Program-made: the position numbers and the translations under genes
In this document: piece by piece, positions 19,236 through 26,726 of the stretch
Layout of the letters: each line of letters starts with the position of its first letter
How positions within the stretch are numbered: position 1 is the first letter of the stretch
Notes under the pieces: model-generated
What the model was told of the DNA's origin: nothing
Seen by the model: only the letters and a program-made list of their open reading frames with translations
The model's database searches: none
Source of the DNA: an uncultured Oscillospiraceae bacterium
Lineage (GTDB): Bacteria; Bacillota; Clostridia; Oscillospirales; Ruminococcaceae
Reading direction: 5' to 3'
Length of the DNA: 42,511 bases
Assembly: GCA_934486875.1 (NCBI GenBank)
Contig: CAKSPU010000021.1
Coordinates: 1-42,511, forward strand

Positions 19236-20453
19236 ATGAAGAAAAAGACTTCCGCAAAACGGTCAGGTACAGGCATTCTGATATTTTTCTCCGCCGTTAT
19301 TGTCGTGAGCATTTTTATGATACTGAACAAAGATGATGACGTTGAGATAATCGAGACGGCAAACACGCTCCCCACCGAAAGCGCCGAGACCGATATTATC
19401 CCCGAGGAAACCGTTTCCCGCACCTATGGTCACGACCTTGAAGCCGAATTTCCCGATGAGGGTATTTATGAAGATGATGTCACTGAGACGGCTCCCGCTC
19501 CCAATGACCCCGAGTACACCGATATCCCCGACGGGAACAGCACCGAGGCTCCCGAGGAAACCAAGGTCACTACATCAAGGACGGTCATCACCAGCCGCCA
19601 GCGCAAGGAATACGACAGCAACAGCGTTTACATTGATATGGCGAATATCCTGCAAAATCCCGAGCTGCCTGTGGGCTGCGAGATAACCGCCCTGACCATT
19701 CTGCTGAATTACTACGGCTTCAATGCCGAAAAAACGGATATGGCAAGAAATTATCTTCCCACCTCCTGGGGCGATCCAAAGACCGTTGACGGCAAGCTTT
19801 ACAAGGACAGCTTCTACGATTATTTCATCGGCGACCCGTTTTCAAGGGGCTACGGCTGCTTCTCCCCTGCGATCGAAAGGGCTGCAAATTCCTACATATC
19901 CTCCCACGGCGGCGGGTACACGGTAAAAAATATTTCGGGCTGCCACCCCGACACATTGTATGAATACCTCATTGCGGGCACTCCCGTTCTCTGCTGGGCA
20001 ACTGACGGTATGATAGAGCCTGAGTATTACGAGACCTGGTATGACAATGCCACGGGGGAACAGCTTGACTGGTATTTAAACGAACACTGCTTTGTGCTTG
20101 CGGGCTTTAACATCGCAAATTCAACGGTAACTCTCAACGACCCGATGAAGGGGATAATCGACTACAACATTGACAAATTTGAAGTCCGTTTCAAGCAGAT
20201 GCATTCCCAGGCAATAGTGCTCATTCCCGAGGGAGGTCAGGAGGCAGCAACTGAGGCTGTGACCGAACCCCCTGTTTCGGAAAGCGTGACGGAGGTACAG
20301 ACTGCGGAAACCCTTCCCACGGAAACATCGGCGGTCTCCGAGACCGTTTCGGAAATCATTTCCGAGACCGAAAGCTCTTTTGAAAGCACGGTATCGGAAA
20401 CCGCACAGTCGGAGGTTGATTCGGACTTTTTTACGGGGACTTTTGTATCATAA
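19236..20453 (+). CDS. Membrane-anchored C39-like cysteine peptidase domain protein
   Basis: A 405-residue envelope protein. A basic start and one membrane span (about 12-30) anchor it, leaving the rest outside. Residues about 35-120 are Thr/Glu/Pro-rich linker. The papain-fold domain of the Peptidase_C39_2 group follows: Cys148 in PVGCEITALTILLNYYG, His284 in NEHCFVLAGFN, and Asp302 in TLNDPMKG form a complete catalytic triad. The C-terminal 70 residues are a Ser/Thr/Glu-rich tail with repeated SETVSE-type units. Such proteins cut unknown substrates at the surface; this is not a bacteriocin ABC exporter, since it has no transporter domain. ATG 19236 follows AAGGA. The downstream GNAT gene is 12 bases away. 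Confidence 0.88.
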   Translation: MKKKTSAKRSGTGILIFFSAVIVVSIFMILNKDDDVEIIETANTLPTESAETDIIPEETVSRTYGHDLEAEFPDEGIYEDDVTETAPAPNDPEYTDIPDGNSTEAPEETKVTTSRTVITSRQRKEYDSNSVYIDMANILQNPELPVGCEITALTILLNYYGFNAEKTDMARNYLPTSWGDPKTVDGKLYKDSFYDYFIGDPFSRGYGCFSPAIERAANSYISSHGGGYTVKNISGCHPDTLYEYLIAGTPVLCWATDGMIEPEYYETWYDNATGEQLDWYLNEHCFVLAGFNIANSTVTLNDPMKGIIDYNIDKFEVRFKQMHSQAIVLIPEGGQEAATEAVTEPPVSESVTEVQTAETLPTETSAVSETVSEIISETESSFESTVSETAQSEVDSDFFTGTFVS

Positions 20454-20465
20454 TGAGGTGAAAAA

Positions 20466-21107
20466 ATGGACGGAATTATTATCAGAAACGAGACCGAAAA
20501 GGACTACAGCGAGGTCGAGGGGCTTATAAGAGAAGCTTTCTGGAATGTGAATTTTCCCGGGTGCAGCGAGCATTATCTTGCTCACGTTATCCGCAGCCAC
20601 GAGGATTTTATCCCACAGCTTGACCTTGTTGCGGAGCTTGACGGAAAGCTTATCGGCAATGTGATGTACACAAAAGCAAGGCTTGCTGATGAGTCGGGCA
20701 ACGAAAAAATTATCCTTTCCTTTGGTCCTCTGTCGGTTTTGCCGAAGTATCAGAGAAAAGGCATTGGAAAGGCTCTGCTTGAACGCTCCTTTGATATCGC
20801 CGCAGGGCTTGGATATGACACTATAGTCATTTTAGGTCACCCCTGCAACTACGTTTCAAGAGGATTTAAAAGCTGCAAAAAATACAACATCTGCCTTGAG
20901 GGCGGAATTTTCCCCACGGCAATGCTTGTCAAGGAGCTGAAAAGCGGTGCTCTTGACGGCAGGAAAATGACTTTTTATGAAAGCCCCGCTTTTGATATCA
21001 ATGAAGCGGAAGCCGAAAAGTTTGACAGCAATTTTTCTCCCAAGGCAAAGGAATACCGCACGAGTCAGGAAGAATTTTATATTTACAGTCATTCGGCTGT
21101 GAAATGA
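20466..21107 (+). CDS. GNAT family N-acetyltransferase
   Basis: A 213-residue acetyl-CoA-dependent transferase. The pyrophosphate-binding motif A is visible as LPKYQRKGIGKALLERS (about 95-111), preceded by the beta-strand LSFGPLSVL, and motif B follows as YDTIVILGHPCNYVSRGF. The N-terminal RNETEKDYSEVEGLIREAF is the usual GNAT helix. Substrate unknown; the shape is of the YhbS-like group often annotated as putative acetyltransferases. ATG 20466 follows GAGGTG closely after the C39-like gene. Its stop overlaps the next start (ATGA), which implies coupled translation. Confidence 0.92.
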   Translation: MDGIIIRNETEKDYSEVEGLIREAFWNVNFPGCSEHYLAHVIRSHEDFIPQLDLVAELDGKLIGNVMYTKARLADESGNEKIILSFGPLSVLPKYQRKGIGKALLERSFDIAAGLGYDTIVILGHPCNYVSRGFKSCKKYNICLEGGIFPTAMLVKELKSGALDGRKMTFYESPAFDINEAEAEKFDSNFSPKAKEYRTSQEEFYIYSHSAVK

Positions 21108-21511
21108 AAATACAGAAATATCCGAATGAAAAGGAATTTGACTTTGCTGTAAATGCGGACGAACCAATTTTTGTACTCATATCCCTTGACGGCGAAGAAG
21201 CAATTGCAGGTCAGGCAGATGACGCTTTGGATTTTCATTTGCTGCTGCGGCTTGTAAAAAATTCCGACAAAGATATTGACAAATATTTCCGACTTGTTAT
21301 TGACCACGAGGGTGCAGACTGGACATTCGTATGTCCGCCTGACTACAGCAGCATCACACGAAAAGAAAAGCGCATTGAGGAATTTTTTAAGGACGGTATG
21401 CGGGTCATTCCGAAGGTGCTTAAGGCTATGGGCTATGATGTGCCTGTGTCTGTACCTAAAAGATACCGCAGACATTTTAATATTATGAACGGGGAATACA
21501 CACCCGAATGA
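21104..21511 (+). CDS. Hypothetical protein, 135 residues
   Basis: I do not recognise a family. It is a soluble, acidic-then-basic protein with an N-terminal beta-rich half (FVLISLDGEEAIAGQ) and a conserved-looking middle DHEGADWTFVCPPDYSSITRKEKRIEEFFKDGM, ending in a basic patch VPKRYRRHF. The ATG overlaps the GNAT stop in an ATGA arrangement and there is no separate ribosome site, so it depends on translation of the acetyltransferase. Four bases of overlap on its far side also touch the region of the aldo/keto reductase start. A role linked to the acetyltransferase is plausible but unsupported. Confidence 0.75.
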   Translation: MKIQKYPNEKEFDFAVNADEPIFVLISLDGEEAIAGQADDALDFHLLLRLVKNSDKDIDKYFRLVIDHEGADWTFVCPPDYSSITRKEKRIEEFFKDGMRVIPKVLKAMGYDVPVSVPKRYRRHFNIMNGEYTPE

Positions 21512-21525
21512 AAAGGAGCAAAATT

Positions 21526-22518
21526 ATGTACACACCCAACGAAAAACGATACGAAAAAATGATATACAACCGCTGCGGAAAAAGCGGACTTAAGCTGCCT
21601 GCGGTGTCCCTCGGATTCTGGCAGAATTTCGGCAGCAAGGGCTGCTTTGAGAATATGGAAAAAATGGTACACACTGCCTTTGACCTGGGCATAACACATT
21701 TTGACCTTGCCAACAACTACGGTCACCCATACAACGGCAGTGCAGAGGAGAATTTCGGCAGGATACTTGACGGTATGAGACAGTACCGTGACGAAATGTG
21801 CATTTCCACAAAGGCAGGCTTTGAAATGTGGGACGGTCCTTACGGCGACAGAAACGGCTCCCGCAAGTACCTCACTGCCTCCCTTGACCAGAGCCTTAAG
21901 AGAATGAAGCTTGATTATGTTGACATTTTCTATCACCACGTTTTTGACCCCGACACTCCCCTTGAAGAGACTGCTCTCGCCCTTGACAACGCCGTAAAGC
22001 AGGGCAAGGCGCTTTATGTGGGCATTTCCAATTACAGCAGGGCTCAGAGCGAAGAAATTATGGGGATCTTCAAGGAGCTTCACACACCGTTTATTGTAAA
22101 TCAGCCCTCCTATTCAATGCTCAACCGCTGGGTGGAAGATGACGGACTTGATGATTTTGCCTATGAAAACGGCATAGGTCTTGCGGTGTTCTCGCCGCTT
22201 TATCAGGGCTTTCTGACGGACAAGTATCTTAAGGGCATTCCCGCCGATTCGAGAGTGGGCAGGGGCGAGACTTGGATAGGAGATCAGCTTGATGACAAGA
22301 TGATATCAAAGCTCAATGGGCTCAATGACATTGCGGCAAGACGTGGACAGAAGCTGTCTCAGATGGCTCTGAGCTGGGTGCTTTCAAACAAGGCTGTTGC
22401 AACTGTGCTTATCGGTGCTAGCCGCCCGGAGCAGATCATCGAAAATGCTGCCTGCATTGAAAAGATCGGCTTTACAGACGAGGAAAAGGCTGAGATAAAG
22501 CGCATTCTCCTCAATTAA
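21526..22518 (+). CDS. Aldo/keto reductase, YghZ/L-glyceraldehyde-3-phosphate reductase-like
   Basis: A 330-residue NADPH-dependent reductase, beta-subunit-like AKR. The catalytic tetrad is Asp60 and Tyr65 (FDLANNYG), Lys96 (STKAGFE) and a His at 137-138 (FYHHVFD). The late ASRPEQIIENA is the usual nicotinamide-phosphate motif. Its whole length and order match YghZ/MgrA-type enzymes, which reduce L-glyceraldehyde 3-phosphate and methylglyoxal. I use ATG 21526 because AAAAGGAG is nine bases upstream; a start at 21508 would place six extra codons over that ribosome site. It closes the four-gene operon and is followed by a strong terminator. Confidence 0.93.
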   Translation: MYTPNEKRYEKMIYNRCGKSGLKLPAVSLGFWQNFGSKGCFENMEKMVHTAFDLGITHFDLANNYGHPYNGSAEENFGRILDGMRQYRDEMCISTKAGFEMWDGPYGDRNGSRKYLTASLDQSLKRMKLDYVDIFYHHVFDPDTPLEETALALDNAVKQGKALYVGISNYSRAQSEEIMGIFKELHTPFIVNQPSYSMLNRWVEDDGLDDFAYENGIGLAVFSPLYQGFLTDKYLKGIPADSRVGRGETWIGDQLDDKMISKLNGLNDIAARRGQKLSQMALSWVLSNKAVATVLIGASRPEQIIENAACIEKIGFTDEEKAEIKRILLN

Positions 22519-22568
22519 AAAAACAGGCTTCGGAGTGAAAGCAAAATGCTCCGAAGCCTGTTTTATTT
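22519..22568 (+). terminator. Terminator of the C39-GNAT-unknown-AKR operon
   Basis: AACAGGCTTCGGAG pairs with CTCCGAAGCCTGTT, followed by TTTATTTTT; a run of A residues precedes it. The repeat element begins three bases later. Confidence 0.92.
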
Positions 22569-22570
22569 TT

Positions 22571-22730
22571 ATACTAATAACCAATTGTTCTATAGATAAA
22601 GCCGACAGATGAAATAAGCCCAGTCTAGGAAAGCGACCGCAGGCGGGCTTGCCGCCCGGCAAAAGAGCTTGACGACGAATGGGCTTATTTCAGCCGAGGA
22701 TTTGTCTATAGGTTAATTGGTTATTAGTAT
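22571..22730 (-). repeat. MITE-like repeat, copy C (160 bp, inverted)
   Basis: The same element as copies A, B and D but reversed. Its ends are perfect 16-base inverted repeats (ATACTAATAACCAATT / AATTGGTTATTAGTAT). It fills the gap between an operon terminator (to 22568) and the stop codon of the convergent GGDEF gene, two bases from that stop. The GGDEF gene has no other terminator, so the long inverted repeat may serve as one. Confidence 0.93.
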
Positions 22731-22732
22731 TA

Positions 22733-23770
22733 TTATACCGAAACTACTCGGTTCTTTCCCTTGACCTTTGCCCTCGCCATTTTTTCCTCGGCGTTGCGGA
22801 AGATACGGGATATCTCCATACCGTGAACATATTCCTCCACGCCTGCACTGAAGGTAAATTCCTCCTGCTTTTCGCTGTAGGAGAATGCGGCATATTCCTT
22901 GCGGACATTTTCAAGCTTATCCTCTATGCGCTGGACATCGCCCACGCAGACTATCATAAATTTCTGACCGCCGTATCTTGCGGCGATGCCGAAGCTGCCT
23001 GCGGAGTTGTTGATTATCCTTGCAAACTCTGTGATGACCATATCACCGAAGGGCAGACCGTAGCGCTCATTTATTCTGCTGAAATCATCAAGGTCGATAA
23101 GGGCTGCGCAGAAATGCTTTTCACCTCGGACAAGTCCGCTCAGATATTCGGTAAGGTATGCACGGTTGTATATTCCCGTCTGAGCGTCAAGCTTGTTTGC
23201 TTCCCTGAGATTGGCATTCAGCTCCATAAGCTTTTTGTTCTGATCCTCATACTGCCTGATGATAATGCTAAGGCTGTAGTAGACTGCTGCGGCTGAGATG
23301 AGAAATGCACTGAGACCGGAGCCGAAATATGCGGAATCGTCATACTGCGTTATGTAATCACTGAAAGCAAATCTTGCGCCGATAACTGCGCCGTCATATA
23401 TCATTCCGAGGGCAAACAGGACTCCCCGCTTTTTTTCATCGCAGAAAAGGATTATGGAGTAAAGTCCCAGGAGCATATACGGAAATGTTGCCATTCCGTA
23501 GGCAAAATAAAGCATCGGGAACTCGAAAATGTTTATTAGTCCCAAAATAAGCCCCACGGAAAATTTCACCTTGGGAGCTCTGAGCCCCAGAACACCTGCA
23601 AGTCCGATTATCACAGCACATATCCCGCAGGCAATCGTAACCGCATTCACGCCGTAGACCGCAATATTTACCGTAAATCCAAGTGTATTTGAAACAAAGC
23701 CCGCAGCGGCAAGCACCGCAAGCATTCTCTTTTTTATATCTATCGACAGATTGAACAGATTTTTAAACAT
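22733..23770 (-). CDS. Membrane GGDEF protein with degenerate signature (GGQKF)
   Basis: A 345-residue membrane protein: about six hydrophobic segments (15-172), a short coiled linker (about 173-192), then a GGDEF domain (about 193-345). The domain keeps the early DAQTGIYNRAYL, the metal-site Asp226 in LIDLDDF, YGLPFGD, and the closing AKVKGKNRV. The signature loop is GGQKF (267-271), with Gln in place of the acidic metal-binding residue and Lys in place of Glu. That should abolish cyclase activity, so it may instead sense GTP or c-di-GMP or act as a scaffold. No inhibitory RxxD site is seen. ATG 23770 follows GAGG at six bases. TGG-TATAAT at 23853-23845 is its likely promoter. Confidence 0.9.
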   Translation of the reverse strand: MFKNLFNLSIDIKKRMLAVLAAAGFVSNTLGFTVNIAVYGVNAVTIACGICAVIIGLAGVLGLRAPKVKFSVGLILGLINIFEFPMLYFAYGMATFPYMLLGLYSIILFCDEKKRGVLFALGMIYDGAVIGARFAFSDYITQYDDSAYFGSGLSAFLISAAAVYYSLSIIIRQYEDQNKKLMELNANLREANKLDAQTGIYNRAYLTEYLSGLVRGEKHFCAALIDLDDFSRINERYGLPFGDMVITEFARIINNSAGSFGIAARYGGQKFMIVCVGDVQRIEDKLENVRKEYAAFSYSEKQEEFTFSAGVEEYVHGMEISRIFRNAEEKMARAKVKGKNRVVSV

Positions 23771-23844
23771 TAAAACCTCAAAACCTCACGGAACAGAAAA
23801 TTTTTCTGTCGCCAATGAAAAAGTCACTCTTTTAAGCCATAACT

Positions 23845-23853
23845 ATTATACCA
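23845..23853 (-). promoter_or_regulatory. Extended -10 of the GGDEF gene
   Basis: TGG-TATAAT on the minus strand, about 75 bases before the start codon. The -35 region is weak, as is usual for extended -10 promoters. Confidence 0.5.
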
Positions 23854-23908
23854 CATTTTTACTGCGGTAAAGTTGTAAATATGCTGAAATACCCGTGAAT
23901 TTTGTATT

Positions 23909-23939
23909 AAAAAAAATCCCCTCCGCACCTGCGGAGGGA
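23909..23939 (-). terminator. Terminator of the DUF4240-like gene
   Basis: CCTCCGCA / TGCGGAGG stem (about 23920-23937), followed on the minus strand by a run of eight or more T residues. It ends about 20 bases beyond the gene stop at 23958. Confidence 0.88.
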
Positions 23940-23957
23940 ACATATTGCCCGGTAAAA

Positions 23958-24476
23958 TTATTTCCACATTTCCTCATTGCTGTGGGACTTAAGGGAAAAT
24001 GGCGGCTTATGAGGATATTGCTCGGGGCTCATAAGATGCTTTTCCGACCACGCCTGAGCTGCGGCGGTGATAAGTCCGTCGGTGGAAGCATACCACTTTC
24101 CGTCGTTAAAGTGAAGCTCGCTCAGGTCAAGCTTTTCACGGTGTCCGAGGACTTTCGTGTAGGTTTCCATACCCGATGCCACCGCAAGGCATCTTGCACT
24201 GAGGAACTTATCCTCAGCAAATTCTTCGCCGCCGAAAATATCATCAGCCCATTTTTTGCCGTCGAGGGAATATATCAGCTCGCAGAGCTTATCATCAAAG
24301 GAGAAGATATAACTGTCCTCACAGTTCTTAAGATGGCGGACGATAGAGGAAATAACAGCCTCGCTGTCGCCGTTGTATTCGTGGTCTATATTTTCGATTA
24401 TTTCCCAGAAATCCTTGTCTGTAACGGTTTTGCTGGTGGTCTGGCTGCGCATAAACAGCTCCATTATAATACTCAC
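23958..24476 (-). CDS. DUF4240-like protein
   Basis: A 172-residue soluble protein. The N-terminal pattern DKDFWEIIENI, a middle EDSYIFSFDDKLCELIYSLDGKKWADDIF and the later FLSARCLAVASGMETYTKVL match what I know of DUF4240 proteins, which typically begin with an FW-containing helix and end with a short Asp-rich loop. Function is unknown for the family. A GTG at 24476 is the likely start: AAGGGGGG lies six to seven bases upstream, whereas the internal ATG at 24464 would be too far from it. TTGATT-N16-TATAAT (24548-24521) is a promoter candidate. The gene is monocistronic with its own terminator. Confidence 0.7.
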   Translation of the reverse strand: MSIIMELFMRSQTTSKTVTDKDFWEIIENIDHEYNGDSEAVISSIVRHLKNCEDSYIFSFDDKLCELIYSLDGKKWADDIFGGEEFAEDKFLSARCLAVASGMETYTKVLGHREKLDLSELHFNDGKWYASTDGLITAAAQAWSEKHLMSPEQYPHKPPFSLKSHSNEEMWK

Positions 24477-24520
24477 AAAGTACCCCCCTTAAAAGGCATC
24501 ATTTATATTCATTAATTAAA

Positions 24521-24548
24521 ATTATAACACATATACCAAAAAAATCAA
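24521..24548 (-). promoter_or_regulatory. Promoter of the DUF4240-like gene
   Basis: TTGATT (24548-24543), 16-base spacer, TATAAT (24526-24521) on the minus strand, about 45 bases before the GTG start. Confidence 0.5.
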
Positions 24549-24602
24549 GAGAAAACAGCAAAATTTAATTAAAATCACACCAAAATATCATCTTGCACAA
24601 AA

Positions 24603-24642
24603 TAAAAAAAGCCGCAATGTACATTTCGTACACTGCGGCTCT
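24603..24642 (-). terminator. Terminator of the lon-engB-lysA operon
   Basis: GCCGCAGTGTAC / GTACATTGCGGC stem with one mismatch, followed on the minus strand by eight T. It is separated from the lysA stop by the short repeat at 24644-24745, an unusual insertion. Confidence 0.88.
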
Positions 24643-24643
24643 G

Positions 24644-24745
24644 ATACTAATAACCAATAAAACTGTAGACAAAAAATCTTCACATAATCCATATATGCAA
24701 GATTATGCTCGATTTTTTGTACAGTTTTTAATTGGTTCTTAGTAT
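24644..24745. repeat. Short MITE-like element (102 bp) with the same termini
   Basis: The ends ATACTAATAACCAAT and ATTGGTTCTTAGTAT match those of the larger elements, but the interior differs. About 35 bases at each side form an inverted repeat (CTGTAGACAAAAAATC with GATTTTTTGTACAG), and the centre has CATAATC/GATTATG arms. The whole element can fold as one long hairpin. It contains no reading frame. It lies between lysA and its terminator. Confidence 0.85.
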
Positions 24746-24755
24746 CAATTTATTC

Positions 24756-26057
24756 TCAGTCAATATCGTTTCTTACGATATCTTCAAATGTTTCTCTCTT
24801 GACAACGACCCTGCTCCTGCCGTCTCTTATCATAACAACGGGAGGCTTGGGGATACGGTTGTAGTTGGAGGACATTGAGTAGTTGTATGCGCCTGTTGCA
24901 AGGACTGCAAGGATATCTCCCGGCTCAACGGGCTGAATGGGCATACCCTCGCCGATAAGGTCACCTGTCTCGCAGCACTTTCCCGCAACCGTCACAGTCT
25001 CAGTCTTGGGGAGGTTCGCCTTGTTTGCCACCTCAACATCATACTTGGACTGATACAGCGCATATCTGGGATTATCGCCCATACCGCCGTCAATTGAAAC
25101 ATAGGTGCGAATATTGGGTATCTCTTTTCTGCCGCCCACAGTGTAGAGGGTAACGCCTGCGGGAGCTGCGATTGATCTGCCCGGCTCAATAAGGATAAAG
25201 GGCAGCTTAACATTCTTTTCTGCGCAGACTTCCTTTACCTTCTCGGAAACCTTTTCCATATACCTGTCATATGCAACGGGAGCGTCCTCCTCGGTGTATC
25301 TGATGCCGAAGCCGCCGCCAAGATTAAGCTCCTTTACCTCAAAGCCAAGCTCGTCCTTTATCTTTGCGATAAATGTGAGCATTACCTCCGCAGCCTTTAC
25401 GAAAGGATCAATGTCGAATATCTGGCTGCCGATGTGGCAGTGGAGACCCACGAGGTTGATGTGGCTGCACTCTATTGCCTTCTTCACAGCTTCATATGCT
25501 TCACCTGTTTCAAGTGCAAAGCCGAACTTGCTGTCTATCTGACCTGTCATAATGAAATTATGGGTGTGAGCGTCGATGCCGGGCTTTATCCTGTACATAA
25601 TATTTGCGGTCCTGCCTGTCTTTTCCGCAAGGCGGTTAAGGCGCTCAAGCTCGTAAATATTATCCACAATAATTCTGCCTACGCCGTTTTCAAGGGCATA
25701 GGAAAGCTCGTGGTCGGTCTTGTTGTTGCCGTGGAAGCAGAGCTTTTCCGGGGGGAAGCCAACGCTGAGAGCGGTGTACAGCTCGCCCTCGGAAACAACG
25801 TCAAGTCCCAGTCCCTCTTCAAGCATTATCCTGCACATAGCCTTGCAGCAGAATGCCTTGCTTGCGTAGCAAACAAGCCCCTGTCCGCCGTAATATTTGT
25901 CCATAGACTCCCTGAAGCTGCGGCAGTGCTCTCTGATAAGTCCCTCGTCCATAAGGTAGAGGGGTGTGCCGTATTCCTTTGCAAGCTCTACTGTGTCCAT
26001 ACCCCCTACGGTAAGATGACCCTGCTCATTTACAGCCAGATTCTTTGATACTAACAT
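24756..26057 (-). CDS. lysA: Diaminopimelate decarboxylase
   Basis: The last step of lysine synthesis: PLP-dependent decarboxylation of meso-diaminopimelate. Length 433, normal. The PLP lysine is Lys67 in CYASKAF; other family signatures are HCHIGSQIFD, the glycine loop ELNLGGGFGIRY, and EPGRSIAAPAGV. The active-site Cys region GKCCETGDLIGEG is present. ATG 26057 follows AAAGGA at a somewhat long spacing of about 12 bases. It is the last gene of the lon-engB-lysA run, 47 bases after engB. I see no lysine riboswitch upstream; regulation would come from the operon promoter before lon. Confidence 0.98.
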   Translation of the reverse strand: MLVSKNLAVNEQGHLTVGGMDTVELAKEYGTPLYLMDEGLIREHCRSFRESMDKYYGGQGLVCYASKAFCCKAMCRIMLEEGLGLDVVSEGELYTALSVGFPPEKLCFHGNNKTDHELSYALENGVGRIIVDNIYELERLNRLAEKTGRTANIMYRIKPGIDAHTHNFIMTGQIDSKFGFALETGEAYEAVKKAIECSHINLVGLHCHIGSQIFDIDPFVKAAEVMLTFIAKIKDELGFEVKELNLGGGFGIRYTEEDAPVAYDRYMEKVSEKVKEVCAEKNVKLPFILIEPGRSIAAPAGVTLYTVGGRKEIPNIRTYVSIDGGMGDNPRYALYQSKYDVEVANKANLPKTETVTVAGKCCETGDLIGEGMPIQPVEPGDILAVLATGAYNYSMSSNYNRIPKPPVVMIRDGRSRVVVKRETFEDIVRNDID

Positions 26058-26104
26058 TTTAAACCATATCCTTTCATTTTCCTGCGTCGCTGCTTTAATG
26101 TCAT

Positions 26105-26692
26105 TTATGTGTCGTCGGCAATTTCCTCGATTATCTGTCTGATCTTCTCTGCACCTTCACCTGTCTGAGCGGAAAATTCCACCTTTTCGATATCATCGAA
26201 ATACGGTATCTCAGCCGCAAAGCCTGCCATTCGCTCCTCACGCTCACGCTTGGAAAGCTTGTCTGCCTTTGTGAAAACTATTGCAAAGGGCATCTCGCTT
26301 TCTATGAGGAAATTTATCATATGAATATCGTCCCCCGTTGGCGGGTGGCGCATATCAATGAGCTGAAAAACAAGTCTAAGGTCACGGTCATCGTGGAGAT
26401 ATCCCTCGATAAGCCCCGACCAGCGCACCTTGTCGGACTTTGCCACCTTTGCGTAGCCATACCCCGGGAGGTCAACAAGGTAGATGTTTTCAAGGCTGTA
26501 GAAATTTATTGTTGCCGTTTTTCCGGGAACTGCGGAGACCCTCGCAAGATTTTTTCGGTTGAAGACCTTGTTTATCAGCGAGGATTTTCCCACATTCGAC
26601 CGTCCCGCAAAGGCAATTTCTATCCTGTCCGATCCAGGCAGCTGGGAAAATTCGCCGTATGCCCTGAAAAATTCGGCTTTGTTAAAATTCAT
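26105..26692 (-). CDS. engB: Ribosome biogenesis GTP-binding protein EngB (YsxC/YihA)
   Basis: An essential GTPase for large-subunit assembly, 195 residues as in B. subtilis YsxC. P-loop G1 GRSNVGKSS (30-38), G2 region GKTATINFY, G3 DLPGYGYAKV (84 on), G4 TKAD, and G5 SAQTG are all visible. I start at ATG 26692: AAAGGAG lies ten bases upstream. The longer reading frame to 26773 would overlap lon by 47 bases and its extra residues look unlike EngB. It lies 34 bases after lon, the order known from Bacillus. Confidence 0.97.
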   Translation of the reverse strand: MNFNKAEFFRAYGEFSQLPGSDRIEIAFAGRSNVGKSSLINKVFNRKNLARVSAVPGKTATINFYSLENIYLVDLPGYGYAKVAKSDKVRWSGLIEGYLHDDRDLRLVFQLIDMRHPPTGDDIHMINFLIESEMPFAIVFTKADKLSKREREERMAGFAAEIPYFDDIEKVEFSAQTGEGAEKIRQIIEEIADDT

Positions 26693-26726
26693 ATTATGTC
26701 TGCTCCTTTCTGAAAAACAGGAGTTT

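Noticed and set aside
19236..20453. Bacteriocin-processing exporter
   Set aside because: The C39-like domain stands alone behind one membrane span with no ABC transporter domains and no precursor peptide gene nearby.
22384..22662. Minus-strand frame of 92 codons with the same beginning
   Set aside because: Its start is repeat copy C read out of context and the rest is antisense to the aldo/keto reductase and its terminator.
26058..26104. Lysine riboswitch before lysA
   Set aside because: The gap to engB is only 47 bases, far too short for one.
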